Notes under the pieces: generated by a model
The model's database searches: none
What the model was told of the DNA's origin: nothing
What the model saw: the letters and a program-made list of their open reading frames with translations, nothing else
Shown: positions 17,112 through 26,237 of the stretch, piece after piece
Numbering within the stretch: position 1 is the first letter of the stretch
Layout: each line of letters opens with the position of its first letter
Assembly: GCF_900104725.1 (NCBI RefSeq)
Contig: NZ_LT629758.1
Location: forward strand, 2,852,001 to 2,916,000
DNA from: Actinoplanes derwentensis
Lineage (GTDB): Bacteria; Actinomycetota; Actinomycetes; Mycobacteriales; Micromonosporaceae
DNA: 64,000 nucleotides
Direction: 5' to 3'
Translations under genes and position numbers: made by a program

Positions 17112-18260
17112 TCACCACTGCTCGACACGGGGATCGGTGTTGAGGCCGCCGAGCTGGGCCAGCGCGTCCTCCAGCTGCTGCCGCCGCCGTTTCGCCGCCT
17201 CGATCTCGATCCTGGTCCCGGCCCGTTCCCGCCGGTTGGTGAGCGCCTCCCCGCCGAGGTAGTAGTCCAGGGCGCCCCAGAAGCCCTTGTCCTCGGCCTT
17301 GCGTTGCAGCAGGTCCTGGTAGTGGGCCACTTCCTGCCCGAGCCGGACCCGTTCGGCCTGCCGCTGACCGGCGACGATGCAGTTGCACATCTCCTTCATC
17401 ACGGTGTCGGCGGCTTTCGGGCGCAGCGTGGTCCCCCGGAACCGGTAGTGACCACGGAAGTCGAGTCCCGGCAGCCCGTCGCCGTCGTCGACCTCGAACC
17501 ACTCCGCCTCCATCAACTCCACACACCCGTACGTGTCGATCGGCGCATAGACGACCCGGGTGATCCGGTCGCGGGACTCCTGACGGATGATGTCGAGCAG
17601 CGGTTCGTACGCGGCCCGGACCTTGGTCCGCAGGTCGTGCCCGGACCGGCCGGTGCCGCCGTTGTCGTCGAAGTACCGCTCGCACTTGATCGGGGCGATC
17701 ACCAGCACGGCCGGTTCGTCGCGATGTTCCTCCAGGTTGCGGGCCTTGGCCCAGCGCCGGGTCACGGCCTGCACGTCGGCGAAGCCGAGCAGGTCCGCCA
17801 CCGCACCCTTGTGCCGGGAGGTCACCGCTTCCATCAGTACCGCCGCGTCCACCGGCACCAGAAGCATCAGGCTCTCCCGGATGTGGGTCTCGCACTGCGG
17901 CCAGTTGGCCGACACCTCGGGGCGCATGCTCCGGTAGATCGGGTCCAGCCAACGGCCCGGATAGTCCAGGATGCTGAACGGCACCCGCATGGTGGCGTCG
18001 CCGCTGGACTCCAGTGCCACCTCGTACAGGAACATGTCCTCGGTCCCGCCCAGCGAAGCGGCGTCGAATTCGCCGGCCGCGACCGCTCTGGCCAGGTCCC
18101 GGCGGTGCCGTTGGACCCGCACTTCGGTCTGCTCGCCGAGGGCCACGTTCACCGGTGTGCTGCCCAGGAGCCTTTCGGTCTCCGAGAGTACGGCGGTCAA
18201 CAGTGTCGTCTTACCCACCCGGGACGGGCCGATCATGGAGATCTTGAATGTGTCAGCCAC
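17112..18260 (-). CDS. TRAFAC-type GTPase, resembling double-GTPase (DO-GTPase2) proteins
   Basis: 382 residues. G1/P-loop GPSRVGKTT at 11-19 is followed by a long LSETERLLG helix. The Walker-B/G3 equivalent is ILDYPGRWLDP (97-107). A candidate G4-like strand is VLVIAPIKCERYF. The C-terminal third is helical and charged (RERAGTRIEIEAAKRRRQQLEDAL), likely a coiled coil. The YPG motif after a hydrophobic strand is reminiscent of the DO-GTPase2 families described in NTP-dependent conflict systems; I recall that family but cannot confirm membership. It sits 7 bp after the dynamin-like gene and overlaps nothing. Confidence 0.75.
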   Translation of the reverse strand: MADTFKISMIGPSRVGKTTLLTAVLSETERLLGSTPVNVALGEQTEVRVQRHRRDLARAVAAGEFDAASLGGTEDMFLYEVALESSGDATMRVPFSILDYPGRWLDPIYRSMRPEVSANWPQCETHIRESLMLLVPVDAAVLMEAVTSRHKGAVADLLGFADVQAVTRRWAKARNLEEHRDEPAVLVIAPIKCERYFDDNGGTGRSGHDLRTKVRAAYEPLLDIIRQESRDRITRVVYAPIDTYGCVELMEAEWFEVDDGDGLPGLDFRGHYRFRGTTLRPKAADTVMKEMCNCIVAGQRQAERVRLGQEVAHYQDLLQRKAEDKGFWGALDYYLGGEALTNRRERAGTRIEIEAAKRRRQQLEDALAQLGGLNTDPRVEQW

Positions 18261-18267
18261 CGTTGTC

Positions 18268-20496
18268 CTATCGTGCCGTCGTGATCAGCTGATGGACGAT
18301 GCCACGAACATGCTGGGTGTGTGCCGTCACCAGCGCGGGACCGTCGAGTTCGTCCGGCCAGAGCTGGTCCCGGAAAGCCGCGGACAGGCGCCGGAACTCG
18401 GCCCGTGACGTGCTCGACCGGATGAACTCGTCCTCGAACTGCTCGGCGTACGCGTACAACACCTGGGCTGCCATCCGTGGTTCGTCGGCCAGGAGCACCC
18501 CGGCGTCGTACGCGGCCTGCCGGGCGAGTTGGGAGAGCTGGAGGAACAGGTCCCGGGCGCCGTCCGGTGACCGTGGCAGCCCGGCGACCGCCAGCAGCCC
18601 ACCGGGCGGGCCGTTCACCGGTTCCGGTTCCAGCACGTCCAGGGCCCGGCGCAGTTTCGGCAGGATCCGGGTGTGGTAGTCGAGCCGGATGTCCAGCACG
18701 AAGTCGATCGTCTCGGCCAGCCCCGGGCACGGTTCCGGGGACTGCCGGATCCGCTGCGCCAGGGTCCGCAACGCGACCTCACCGTCCTGGTCCTTGTCCC
18801 ACATGTGCGCGAACCGTGGGCCCAGCGCGACGGTCAGCCCGGTCCAGAACTCGTCGCGGCGCCGGTTGAGCACGTCGTCGATCGCCGCGAACTGCCGAGC
18901 CAGATGGACCCGTACGACATGAAGGGTCTGACTGGCCAGTGGCAACGCGCCCTTGTCGACCCGCATCCGGCTCAAGGCCCCGGTGATCCACTCCTGTTCA
19001 CCAGCACCGAAGCCGTCCAGGATCCACGAGCGGATGCCGGCCTGGGCCACCGCCACCCGCTCGTGGAACTCGACGTCGTCGTGGTTCTCGTCGGCACGCT
19101 GCCGGTTGTCGTCGACCCAGTCCTGCACCGACGTGGTGACCTCGGCGCGCAACTGGTCGGCGCGGGCCAGCACCTCCTCCAGGTGGGTCGGCGCCATCAG
19201 TGTCCGCAGGCCGTCCAGGGCGTCGCCCATGGCCGTGACCAGCGCGGACCGGGCCGCCTCGCAGTCCTCCAGCACCGCCGTGATGACGGCGTCGTCCATC
19301 CGGGGCAGCGCATCGGCGAGGTGGTCCAGCACCGCGCCGAGAACCGCGGCGCGCACGATCTCCCGGTCGGCGCAGTCGGCCTGGATCGTCCAGTAGTTGC
19401 GGCCGCCGACACCGTCGTTGAGACGACGGTGGATGTCGTCGCGCAGCGCGTTCACGTTGACCGGCTCACAACCACCGTCGTTGATCAACAGCAGGGCGAA
19501 GTCGCGCAGTGCCGCCGCGCCGCGGGCCTGCCCGATCAGTTGCAGGGCCTGGCTGTCCTCGGCCGACCACATCGCGTTGGTGTCGGTGGGCCGTTTCACC
19601 ACGATCACGAAGTCGACGTCGTCCCGCAGCCCGGCCAGGTGGTGCTCCTCGGCGCCGGGCACCAGTTCACCCAGGCCGGGCAGGTCGATCAGGCCCAGGG
19701 CGATGACGTCGTCGATCGGGAACGGGCAGGTGATCACGGCGTCGCGGACCGCGAGGTAACGCCGGTCGGAGCCGGCACCGATCGCCGGGTAGGAAACCCA
19801 GGACCGTAGTTCCGCCATCTCCACGGTGCGCTGCCGTCCGGTCAGCAACTCCCGGTACGAGTCCAGTGCCTGCTGCATCTCGCGGAGCCGGGCCAGCATC
19901 GGCGCAGCCTTCGGGTGGGCGGCCGAACCGGCTCCCTCGGCCGGCCGGTAGTCGAACCTCGCGAAGTCGCCGAGCGTCGCCGGAGCCGGATCCAGGCCCA
20001 GTTCCTCGTGGTACGGCGCGACCACCTCGTCCAGGAAGGACCGGACGGTGTGCATGGTCAGGCGGGCTTCGCGCTGGTCGGGTGCGTGGTAGATCCGGCT
20101 GCGCACCGCGGTCACCGGCTGGCCCTGACCGGTCGGGATCTGCCGGTCGTCGAGCCCGGACAGGCTCTGCAGCAGGGTGCTCTTGCCGTTGCGGGCCCGC
20201 CCGGAGACGCCCAGGTTCACCGTCGACCGGTTCAGTCGCCCGCGCACCGTGGCGAGGCCGGTCAGCCGCTCGGCCGCGGTCCGCAGCAGAGCCCCCGCGT
20301 CGAGGCCGGCCAGCCGCTGGGCCACCGGTCCGCCGTCGTCGGCCGACCGGATCACCTCCAGCGCGGTGTCCAACTCGCCGAGCAGGACCCGGATGGACTC
20401 CCACCGGTGGATCTCGTGCTCGACGGCGGGAATCATCCGGCGCCGGCGAGCGAGTGTGCTGTTGATCCTGTCGCTGACATCACGAACGGTCGTCAT
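18268..20496 (-). CDS. dynamin-like large GTPase
   Basis: 742 residues. A helical leader (1-90) precedes the GTPase core: G1 GRARNGKST (99-107), a G2 region PTGQGQPVTA (121-130), G3 DLPGLGEL (271-278) and a G4-like VVKRPTDT. A long helical region (about 400-742) has no TM helix. The architecture matches bacterial dynamin-family or dynamin-like GTPases. It is first of four co-directional minus-strand genes. It is expected to self-assemble and perhaps act on membranes together with the tail-anchored third protein. Confidence 0.8.
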   Translation of the reverse strand: MTTVRDVSDRINSTLARRRRMIPAVEHEIHRWESIRVLLGELDTALEVIRSADDGGPVAQRLAGLDAGALLRTAAERLTGLATVRGRLNRSTVNLGVSGRARNGKSTLLQSLSGLDDRQIPTGQGQPVTAVRSRIYHAPDQREARLTMHTVRSFLDEVVAPYHEELGLDPAPATLGDFARFDYRPAEGAGSAAHPKAAPMLARLREMQQALDSYRELLTGRQRTVEMAELRSWVSYPAIGAGSDRRYLAVRDAVITCPFPIDDVIALGLIDLPGLGELVPGAEEHHLAGLRDDVDFVIVVKRPTDTNAMWSAEDSQALQLIGQARGAAALRDFALLLINDGGCEPVNVNALRDDIHRRLNDGVGGRNYWTIQADCADREIVRAAVLGAVLDHLADALPRMDDAVITAVLEDCEAARSALVTAMGDALDGLRTLMAPTHLEEVLARADQLRAEVTTSVQDWVDDNRQRADENHDDVEFHERVAVAQAGIRSWILDGFGAGEQEWITGALSRMRVDKGALPLASQTLHVVRVHLARQFAAIDDVLNRRRDEFWTGLTVALGPRFAHMWDKDQDGEVALRTLAQRIRQSPEPCPGLAETIDFVLDIRLDYHTRILPKLRRALDVLEPEPVNGPPGGLLAVAGLPRSPDGARDLFLQLSQLARQAAYDAGVLLADEPRMAAQVLYAYAEQFEDEFIRSSTSRAEFRRLSAAFRDQLWPDELDGPALVTAHTQHVRGIVHQLITTAR

Positions 20497-20755
20497 GTGC
20501 TCCCCATCAAGCCGCTACCGGACGACGCTATCCCGGAATGCAGCGGGTCCCGGGAGAGCCGTGTGGACACTGTTTCCGGCTCCGGAGAGGACACATTCCG
20601 GTTCGCCGACGACACCAGCGACCAGGATCCGTACGGCGGCCGTCCCGCCGCGTACGGCCGCACCGTCGCCGACGCCGCTACGGAGATCGAGAAGTCGGCG
20701 TCCGCTCACCCCAGGGGTGGGGTGTAGCCCAGCATGGCCGGGATCCGGCACAGAT

Positions 20756-21250
20756 TCAGCAGCAGGTCCAGGGCAGCACGGCCGTGTCAGTCGCGACCTC
20801 GGGACGGTTGCCGTTCCAGCCGTGGGTGAAGACGCCGGGCAGCTCCAGTTCGTACCGTTCGAGGGTTAGCAGTTCCGCGGCCGCGGCGGCGAACGTCGTC
20901 GCCGCCAGATGTTCAGCGCGGCCCAGCGGGCCGGGGGTCCGCCGGTACAGGTCGACGGCTCCGTCGTGGCGCACCCCACCGGCGTGCAGGGGCAACGCGA
21001 ACACCGCTCGCACCCCGGCGGCCAGCGCGGCGCGGGTGAACCACGGCCACCGCTCCCGCCAGGACTCGGCCTCCAGGTCGGGCACCAGCACCGGCCGCCG
21101 CGTCGCGGTCGCGTCCCGGCACGGGCCCTCGTCCAGGGTCAACTGTGCCGACTCCAGTTGTGGACCTCGTGTCCGTCTCGGCGCCACCGTGACGACTTCA
21201 GATCCGGCACCACCAGAAACCGGCATCCCACCGAGACAGGGGTCCTCCAC
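20756..21250 (-). CDS. GAF-domain protein, probably truncated
   Basis: 164 residues. A GAF-type segment is recognisable: SGGAGSEVV..., QLTLDEGPCRDATATRRPVLVPDLEAE, then WPWFTRAALAAGVRAVFALPLHAGGVRHDGAVDLYRRTPGPL. Relatives start about 35 residues earlier and usually continue into an ANTAR RNA-binding domain; here neither is present. The C-terminus stops in a Cys pair with a possible shifted frame after it (LLLNLCRIPAMLGYTP). It is probably a degenerate sensor fragment. It is transcribed just after the methyltransferase, 42 bp away. Confidence 0.5.
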   Translation of the reverse strand: MEDPCLGGMPVSGGAGSEVVTVAPRRTRGPQLESAQLTLDEGPCRDATATRRPVLVPDLEAESWRERWPWFTRAALAAGVRAVFALPLHAGGVRHDGAVDLYRRTPGPLGRAEHLAATTFAAAAAELLTLERYELELPGVFTHGWNGNRPEVATDTAVLPWTCC

Positions 21251-21292
21251 CTTGCGGCGGATTCACCTCCACGCTACCTCGACCGCCCACGA

Positions 21293-22087
21293 TCACCGTT
21301 TCACGGCCACCCCGCAGTACTGGTTGACGTCGATCTCTGCACTGTCGGTGTCCGGGCGCCACCGGTTACAGGGCACCACTCCCGGATCGAGCAGGTCCAG
21401 GCCGTCGAAGAACGCGGCGATCTCCGCCGAACCGCGATACTTGATCTTCGGGGTGCCGCGTTCGTTCCAGAACTCGACGATCCGGTGCGCCTCGGCGGTG
21501 TTGATGTCGTGGCAGCCGTGCGCGATGGACAGGAAACTCCCGGCCGGGACGGCGTCGGCGAGTGCACCGACGATCGCATGGGCCCGGTCGTCGTCCCGGA
21601 TGAAGTGCAGGATGCCGAGCAGGTTGATCGCGACCGGCTCGGTGAGATCCAGAGTCTCGGCGGCTCGCGCCAGCAGGGCGGCCGGATCGTCGAGGTCGGC
21701 TTCGACGTACGCGGTCCGGCCTTCGGCGGAGCCGGTCAGCAGTCGCCGGGCGTGTATCAGGACCAGCGGATCGTTGTCGGCGTAGACGACCCGGGTGTCC
21801 GGGGCGATCCGCTGGGCCACCTGGTGGGTGTTGTCGGCGGTCGGTAGCCCGCTGCCGATGTCGAGGATCTGCCGGATCCCACCGTCGCGAACCAGATGGC
21901 TCACCGCCCGGCCCAGAAACCGGCGGTCCTCGCGGGCCAGCGCGACGATCGAGGGCATCATGCCCGCGATCGCGGCACCGGCTTCCCGGTCGGCCGGGAA
22001 GTTGTCCGTGCCGCCCAGCCAGTAGTCCCACAGCCGGGCGGAATGTGGCGTGCCGCTGTCGATCCGGTCATCGGTCTGCCCCGTCAT
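21293..22087 (-). CDS. SAM-dependent methyltransferase, DUF574 family
   Basis: 264 residues from ATG 22087. The hallmark N-terminus SARLWDYWLGGTDNFPADREAG is followed by motif I QILDIGSGLPTADNTHQVAQ, acidic motif VVYADNDPLVLIHARRLL and EPVAINLLGILHFIRDDD. This family is expanded in actinomycetes; the substrates are mostly unknown. A paralogue lies at 52494-53282. The next gene downstream is the GAF remnant. Confidence 0.88.
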   Translation of the reverse strand: MTGQTDDRIDSGTPHSARLWDYWLGGTDNFPADREAGAAIAGMMPSIVALAREDRRFLGRAVSHLVRDGGIRQILDIGSGLPTADNTHQVAQRIAPDTRVVYADNDPLVLIHARRLLTGSAEGRTAYVEADLDDPAALLARAAETLDLTEPVAINLLGILHFIRDDDRAHAIVGALADAVPAGSFLSIAHGCHDINTAEAHRIVEFWNERGTPKIKYRGSAEIAAFFDGLDLLDPGVVPCNRWRPDTDSAEIDVNQYCGVAVKR

Positions 22088-22223
22088 GACGCACCCTTCC
22101 CCGCGATCCCCAGAACCACAGTGGTCAATATACGGGCCGGGCGGCGGGTGGGCGTGCGAAAGAATGTCGTACCCCACGGCTAGGTTCTCAGGTGTTCCTC
22201 GCTTCTGCCGAAAGGTGGCCCGG

Positions 22224-23648
22224 ATGCCGGCCGACACGACGTACCTCGAACTCTCCGAAGACAGTGGGAGCTCCCACAAGTTCTACGAGGTGACCATCGA
22301 CGGCACCGACCTCACTGTTCGGTATGGGCGGATCGGTGACCGTGGTCAGGTCAAGCAGTCGTCGTATGCCAACGAGGACAAGGCCCGTTCCGAGGCGGCC
22401 AAGAAGATCGGCGAGAAGGTCCGCAAGGGGTATGCACCGGCCGTCGCCGGCCAGCGGCAGGCCCGTTCGGTCAGTCGCCGGCAGATCGTCAGCACCCGGT
22501 CCACCGCCAAGCGGGCCCCCGTCCTGTGGCGTTACAACTCCGGCAGCCCGGCGTTCGGGGTCTTCGTCGACGGCGACGTCTGCATGGTCGGTAACGAGGC
22601 CGGTCTGATCACCACGCTGAGTCACCAGGCCGAGGTGCTGCAGCAGTTCCGGCTGCCCGACGGCGTGAAGTGCATCGTCGCCGACGACCGCTGGATCTAC
22701 GCGGGGTGCGACGACGGCAACGTGTACGACCTGTCCGGCAAGGTGCCCCGCCTGGCGTACCGGATCGCCCCAGAGATCGACATCTACTGGCTCGACATCC
22801 ACGATGGTGTGCTCGGTGTCTCGGACGCCAACGGCGGTATCGCCGCGATCGACCACGAGGACGAGTTCCTGTGGCAGCGCCCCGGCCGGGGCTCGTCGGG
22901 CTGGATGGTCCGCTGCGACGACAACGCCGTCCACCAGGGCCACAGTGCCGGTGTCACCAGTTACGACTGGCGTACCGGTCAGGAGCTGTGGCACACCGGC
23001 ACCCGCGGTTCCGTGCTGTTCGGCTGGCAGGAGCGTGACACCGTCTACGCCGGCACGTCCGACCGGCGGGTCGTCGAGCTGGGCAAGGACGGCAGCAACC
23101 GGCAGACCTACCAGTGCGACGCAGCCGTGTTCTCGTGTGCCGCCGCCGAGGACGGCCGCTACATCTTCGCCGGTGACAGCGCGTCCTCGGTCTACTGCTT
23201 CGACGCCGCCGGTAACCGGTTGTGGAAACTCGGCACCGGCTGCGGCTCCGCCTACTCCATGCAGTACCACGACGAGCGTCTCTACATCGTCACCACCGAC
23301 GGCTCGCTCGCCTGCATCGACGCCAGCGAGCAGGCCATCCGCTCGGCCGTCGACGGCACCGTGCCCCAGGTCGTGGACGTGAAGGCCCCGCCCCGGATGG
23401 CCCAGGTCGCTCCGTCCAGCACTGTCGAGATCGTCCACGACCCGGCCGACGGCATCGTCGTCGAGTGCGTCGAGGAGTCCGGCCGGCTCCGCATCCGGGT
23501 GGTCTCGGCGGGCTACCACGCCGACTGGCAGGTCCAGTTCCCGAAGGGCATCCGCCAGAGCGGCACCCGTTACGTGGTCACCGGTATCCGCGAGGCCTCC
23601 CGCGGCGGCTTCTACCGCGCTTACGGCGAGATCCGCCGCCTCTCCTGA
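22224..23648 (+). CDS. WGR domain fused to a beta-propeller
   Basis: 474 residues from ATG 22224. The WGR domain (about 5-75) has SSHKFYEVTIDGTDLTVRYG and RIGDRGQVKQSSYANEDKA, i.e. the Trp-Gly-Arg-like core with a YGRIG variant. A linker rich in Arg/Ser follows, then about seven PQQ/WD-like blades (GGIAAIDHEDEFLWQRPG..., SYDWRTGQELWHTG..., SSVYCFDAAGNRLWKLG). WGR domains occur in DNA-repair and ADP-ribosylation proteins, often fused to other modules. The propeller is expected to mediate protein interaction. It is divergent from the methyltransferase. Confidence 0.85.
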   Translation: MPADTTYLELSEDSGSSHKFYEVTIDGTDLTVRYGRIGDRGQVKQSSYANEDKARSEAAKKIGEKVRKGYAPAVAGQRQARSVSRRQIVSTRSTAKRAPVLWRYNSGSPAFGVFVDGDVCMVGNEAGLITTLSHQAEVLQQFRLPDGVKCIVADDRWIYAGCDDGNVYDLSGKVPRLAYRIAPEIDIYWLDIHDGVLGVSDANGGIAAIDHEDEFLWQRPGRGSSGWMVRCDDNAVHQGHSAGVTSYDWRTGQELWHTGTRGSVLFGWQERDTVYAGTSDRRVVELGKDGSNRQTYQCDAAVFSCAAAEDGRYIFAGDSASSVYCFDAAGNRLWKLGTGCGSAYSMQYHDERLYIVTTDGSLACIDASEQAIRSAVDGTVPQVVDVKAPPRMAQVAPSSTVEIVHDPADGIVVECVEESGRLRIRVVSAGYHADWQVQFPKGIRQSGTRYVVTGIREASRGGFYRAYGEIRRLS

Positions 23649-23711
23649 TCGACGACAGCCGCCGGATCGCCCGCGGCCCGGTCGAACCGGGTCGCGGCGT
23701 CTCCCCGGCAG

Positions 23712-24677
23712 TCAGTAACCGTAGATCATCTTGTAGGCCACCTCCGGCAGGAACTGACCGGCGCTGGAGCCACCGCCGACCCCGCAGTTGCCGTCGGACT
23801 CCCCCGGCGTCTTGAGCCACAGCAGCATCTCCGCACCGCCACCGAGCTGACTCGGGGTACCCAGCCGCCGGCCGGCCGGGTTGCACCATTGGCCGTTGGC
23901 GCCGTTGCCGTTGCGACTGGTGTCGATCACGAAGGGTTTGGTGTGACCGAGGCGCCGCAGTTCGGTGGCGAGCCGGTTGCCGTAGGTGGCGTTCTCGCCG
24001 GTGCCGAAATAGTTCGACACGTTCAGCGCGAATCCGTGCGCGGCGGCTACTCCCGCGGTGTTGAGCCGCTGTGCCATGGTGGCGGCGTCGACCCAGCCGG
24101 GGTTGCCGGCGTCCAGGTACGCCCAGGTGTTGGGCGCCTTCCTGCGGAACTGATCAGCGGCCCGCGACAGCATGCCCACCCGGTCGTTGATCTGCGCCTG
24201 GTTCATGCAGCTGAAGTCGCCCAGGGAGTCCGGTTCCAGAACCACCACGGCGGGCCGGTTGCCGATGGCGGAGGCGAAGGACGAGATCCACGAGTCGTAC
24301 GCGGCGACGCTGCCGGCGCCTCCGCCCGAGTGGCCGCCGCAGGCGTCACGGCCGGGGATGTTGTAGGCCACCAGCAGCGGCAGTTTGTCGGCCGCGTCGG
24401 CGGCTCCGACATATCCGCCGACCGCTGATCCGATGTCGCCGCTCCAGTTGCCGAACCAGCTCGCCATCGGCTTCTGGGCGATCGAGGTCCGGATCGCGGC
24501 GGCCCGCCCGTCACCGGGGTTGGCCGCGGCCCACGACGCCGGGCTGGAGTAGGGGTTGACGTAGAACCCGCTGGTCTGGCTGATCGGGTCGGCGTGCGCG
24601 GCGGGCGCGCCGAGCAGGACCGCGGGGACGGCCAGCGCCAGCGCGGCGAGGGTACGGGTCAGTGCGATGCGTTTCAT
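23712..24677 (-). CDS. secreted GH6 endoglucanase
   Basis: 321 residues. The signal peptide (1-29) ends APAAHA. The catalytic domain carries GH6 blocks: LPLLVAYNIPGRDACGGHSGGG, the acid residue region VVVLEPDSLGDF, WAYLDAGNPGWV, NVSNYF, KPFVIDTSRNGNG and a C-terminal AEMLLWLKTPGESDGNC. No carbohydrate-binding module is attached. The enzyme inverts beta-1,4-glucan linkages. A palindromic CelR/CebR-like box lies about 107 bp upstream, shared with the divergent LacI gene, so cellobiose-type induction is likely. Confidence 0.93.
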   Translation of the reverse strand: MKRIALTRTLAALALAVPAVLLGAPAAHADPISQTSGFYVNPYSSPASWAAANPGDGRAAAIRTSIAQKPMASWFGNWSGDIGSAVGGYVGAADAADKLPLLVAYNIPGRDACGGHSGGGAGSVAAYDSWISSFASAIGNRPAVVVLEPDSLGDFSCMNQAQINDRVGMLSRAADQFRRKAPNTWAYLDAGNPGWVDAATMAQRLNTAGVAAAHGFALNVSNYFGTGENATYGNRLATELRRLGHTKPFVIDTSRNGNGANGQWCNPAGRRLGTPSQLGGGAEMLLWLKTPGESDGNCGVGGGSSAGQFLPEVAYKMIYGY

Positions 24678-24783
24678 CGACGGGTCTCCTGAGCGTCAGA
24701 GGGGTCGGCTGTGGAGCCTTCGCCGCGCTGCGGGGTCAGCGGCGGAGACGGACGTTCACCGGCCGGAGGCGATGCCATGGGGC

Positions 24784-24797
24784 TGGAAGCGCTTCCA
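24784..24797. promoter_or_regulatory. LacI-family (CelR/CebR-like) operator
   Basis: TGGAAGCGCTTCCA is a perfect 14-bp palindrome between the GH6 gene and the LacI regulator. It has the same architecture as the CelR/CebR box TGGGAGCGCTCCCA known from Thermobifida and Streptomyces. The 326-bp interval holds nothing else clear. Confidence 0.75.
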
Positions 24798-25003
24798 GGC
24801 CGAAACAATCCATTAACTTAAATGTGATGCTGGGCAATGCCACGGCCGATGTCAAGGGGCCCGAGCGGCCTACCGCAAGTCCGGGACCGCTTCCAGAAAC
24901 GCCGGTGCCGTTCATCGACGCCATCGTCAGCACTCGATATCATCGGCCGTCAGCCACCGGACCCGGCGGCGACGGCGACGGACCGGAAGGACTCGGACTC
25001 GCG

Positions 25004-26017
25004 ATGGCGTCAGTGGCACCTCGGCGGCAGCCCACTCTCGACGAGGTGGCCGCACGCGCCGGCGTGTCACGCTCGGCGGCGTCCCGTGTCATCAACCAGG
25101 CGCCACATGTCAGCCGGGCCACCCGCGAGGCGGTCGAGCGAGCAGTGAAGGAACTGGGGTACCGGCCGAACCGTACCGCCCGCGCTCTGGCCACCCGGCA
25201 GACCGGGATCATCGCCCTCGCGCTCTCCCACGATGATCCCGCGCTGTTCGCCGATCCGTTCTTCGCGCAGGTCATCGTCGGTGTCTCCGCGGCCCTCGAG
25301 GACACCGATCTGCATCTGCTGCTGTGCCTGGCCAGCTCCGGGCGGGGCCGGTCCCGGCTGACGAGTCTGCTGCAGACCCGCGGCGTGGACGGCATCATGC
25401 TCATGGCGCTGCACGGCGACGATCCGCTGACCCGCATCGTGGAGCAGGCCGGCCTGCCCACGGTCCACGGCGGCCGGCCGTTGCACACCGAGCCGCGATG
25501 GTTCGTCGACTCCGACAACCTCGGCGGGGCGCGGCTGGCCACCGAGCACCTCATCGGCCTCGGCCGGACCCGCGTCGTCAGCATCACCGGCCAGATGTCG
25601 ACCCAGGTGGGCGCGGCCCGGCACCGCGGCTACCGGGAGGCGATGGTGATGGCCGGCCTGGTTCCGCACGGCACGGTGGAGAGTGACTTCACCGAGTCCG
25701 GCGGCGCCGCGGCGATGAGGACACTGCTCGACCGGCATCCCGACCTCGACGCCGTCTTCGCGGCCAGCGACAACATGGCGGCCGGAGCGCTGCGGGTGCT
25801 GAGCGAGACGGGGCGGTCCGTACCGGGCGATGTGGCGGTGGTGGGTTTCGACGACCTGGACGTGGCCGAGCGGACCGGCCCACCACTGACCACGGTCCAT
25901 CAGCCGATCCAGGCTCTGGGCCGGGAGATGGCCCGGATGCTCCTCGGGTTGATCGCGGGGCAGGAGCCCACGTCCATCATCCTGCCGACCAGATTGGTAC
26001 GGCGCGGCTCCGCCTGA
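25004..26017 (+). CDS. LacI-family repressor
   Basis: 337 residues. The N-terminal HTH (about 10-55) reads PTLDEVAARAGVSRSAASRVINQAPHVSRATREAVERAV with hinge LGYRPNRTARALATRQTG. The periplasmic-binding-like effector domain (65-330) follows with VDSDNLGGARLATEHLIGLGRTRVVSITG and VFAASDNMAAGALRVL. Flanked by cellulase and esterase genes that carry palindromic boxes, it is very probably their repressor and is released by a cello-oligosaccharide. The start is the ATG at 25004; the frame is open upstream but without homology. Confidence 0.9.
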   Translation: MASVAPRRQPTLDEVAARAGVSRSAASRVINQAPHVSRATREAVERAVKELGYRPNRTARALATRQTGIIALALSHDDPALFADPFFAQVIVGVSAALEDTDLHLLLCLASSGRGRSRLTSLLQTRGVDGIMLMALHGDDPLTRIVEQAGLPTVHGGRPLHTEPRWFVDSDNLGGARLATEHLIGLGRTRVVSITGQMSTQVGAARHRGYREAMVMAGLVPHGTVESDFTESGGAAAMRTLLDRHPDLDAVFAASDNMAAGALRVLSETGRSVPGDVAVVGFDDLDVAERTGPPLTTVHQPIQALGREMARMLLGLIAGQEPTSIILPTRLVRRGSA

Positions 26018-26142
26018 CGCGGCGATCCACGATTCCGGTGAATGCGAAAACCACCGTCGCGGAATCTGTTACGCGCGAGCCGGTGACGTTCTGAGCTGGC
26101 AAAACATAGATCATCTACTCTCACGTTCACGCATTGTGGAGC

Positions 26143-26156
26143 TGGGAGCGCTCCCG
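26143..26156. promoter_or_regulatory. CelR/CebR-like operator before the esterase gene
   Basis: TGGGAGCGCTCCCG matches the known CelR/CebR box at 13 of 14 positions and lies about 82 bp before the esterase start. This puts the esterase in the same regulon as the GH6 cellulase. Confidence 0.8.
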
Positions 26157-26237
26157 TAACATGCCGGAAGCAATGATTGATTCTTGTCGATTCATTGCTG
26201 GAAAAGCGTCCCCGGCGATTCCCTGAGGAGGTCCCTG

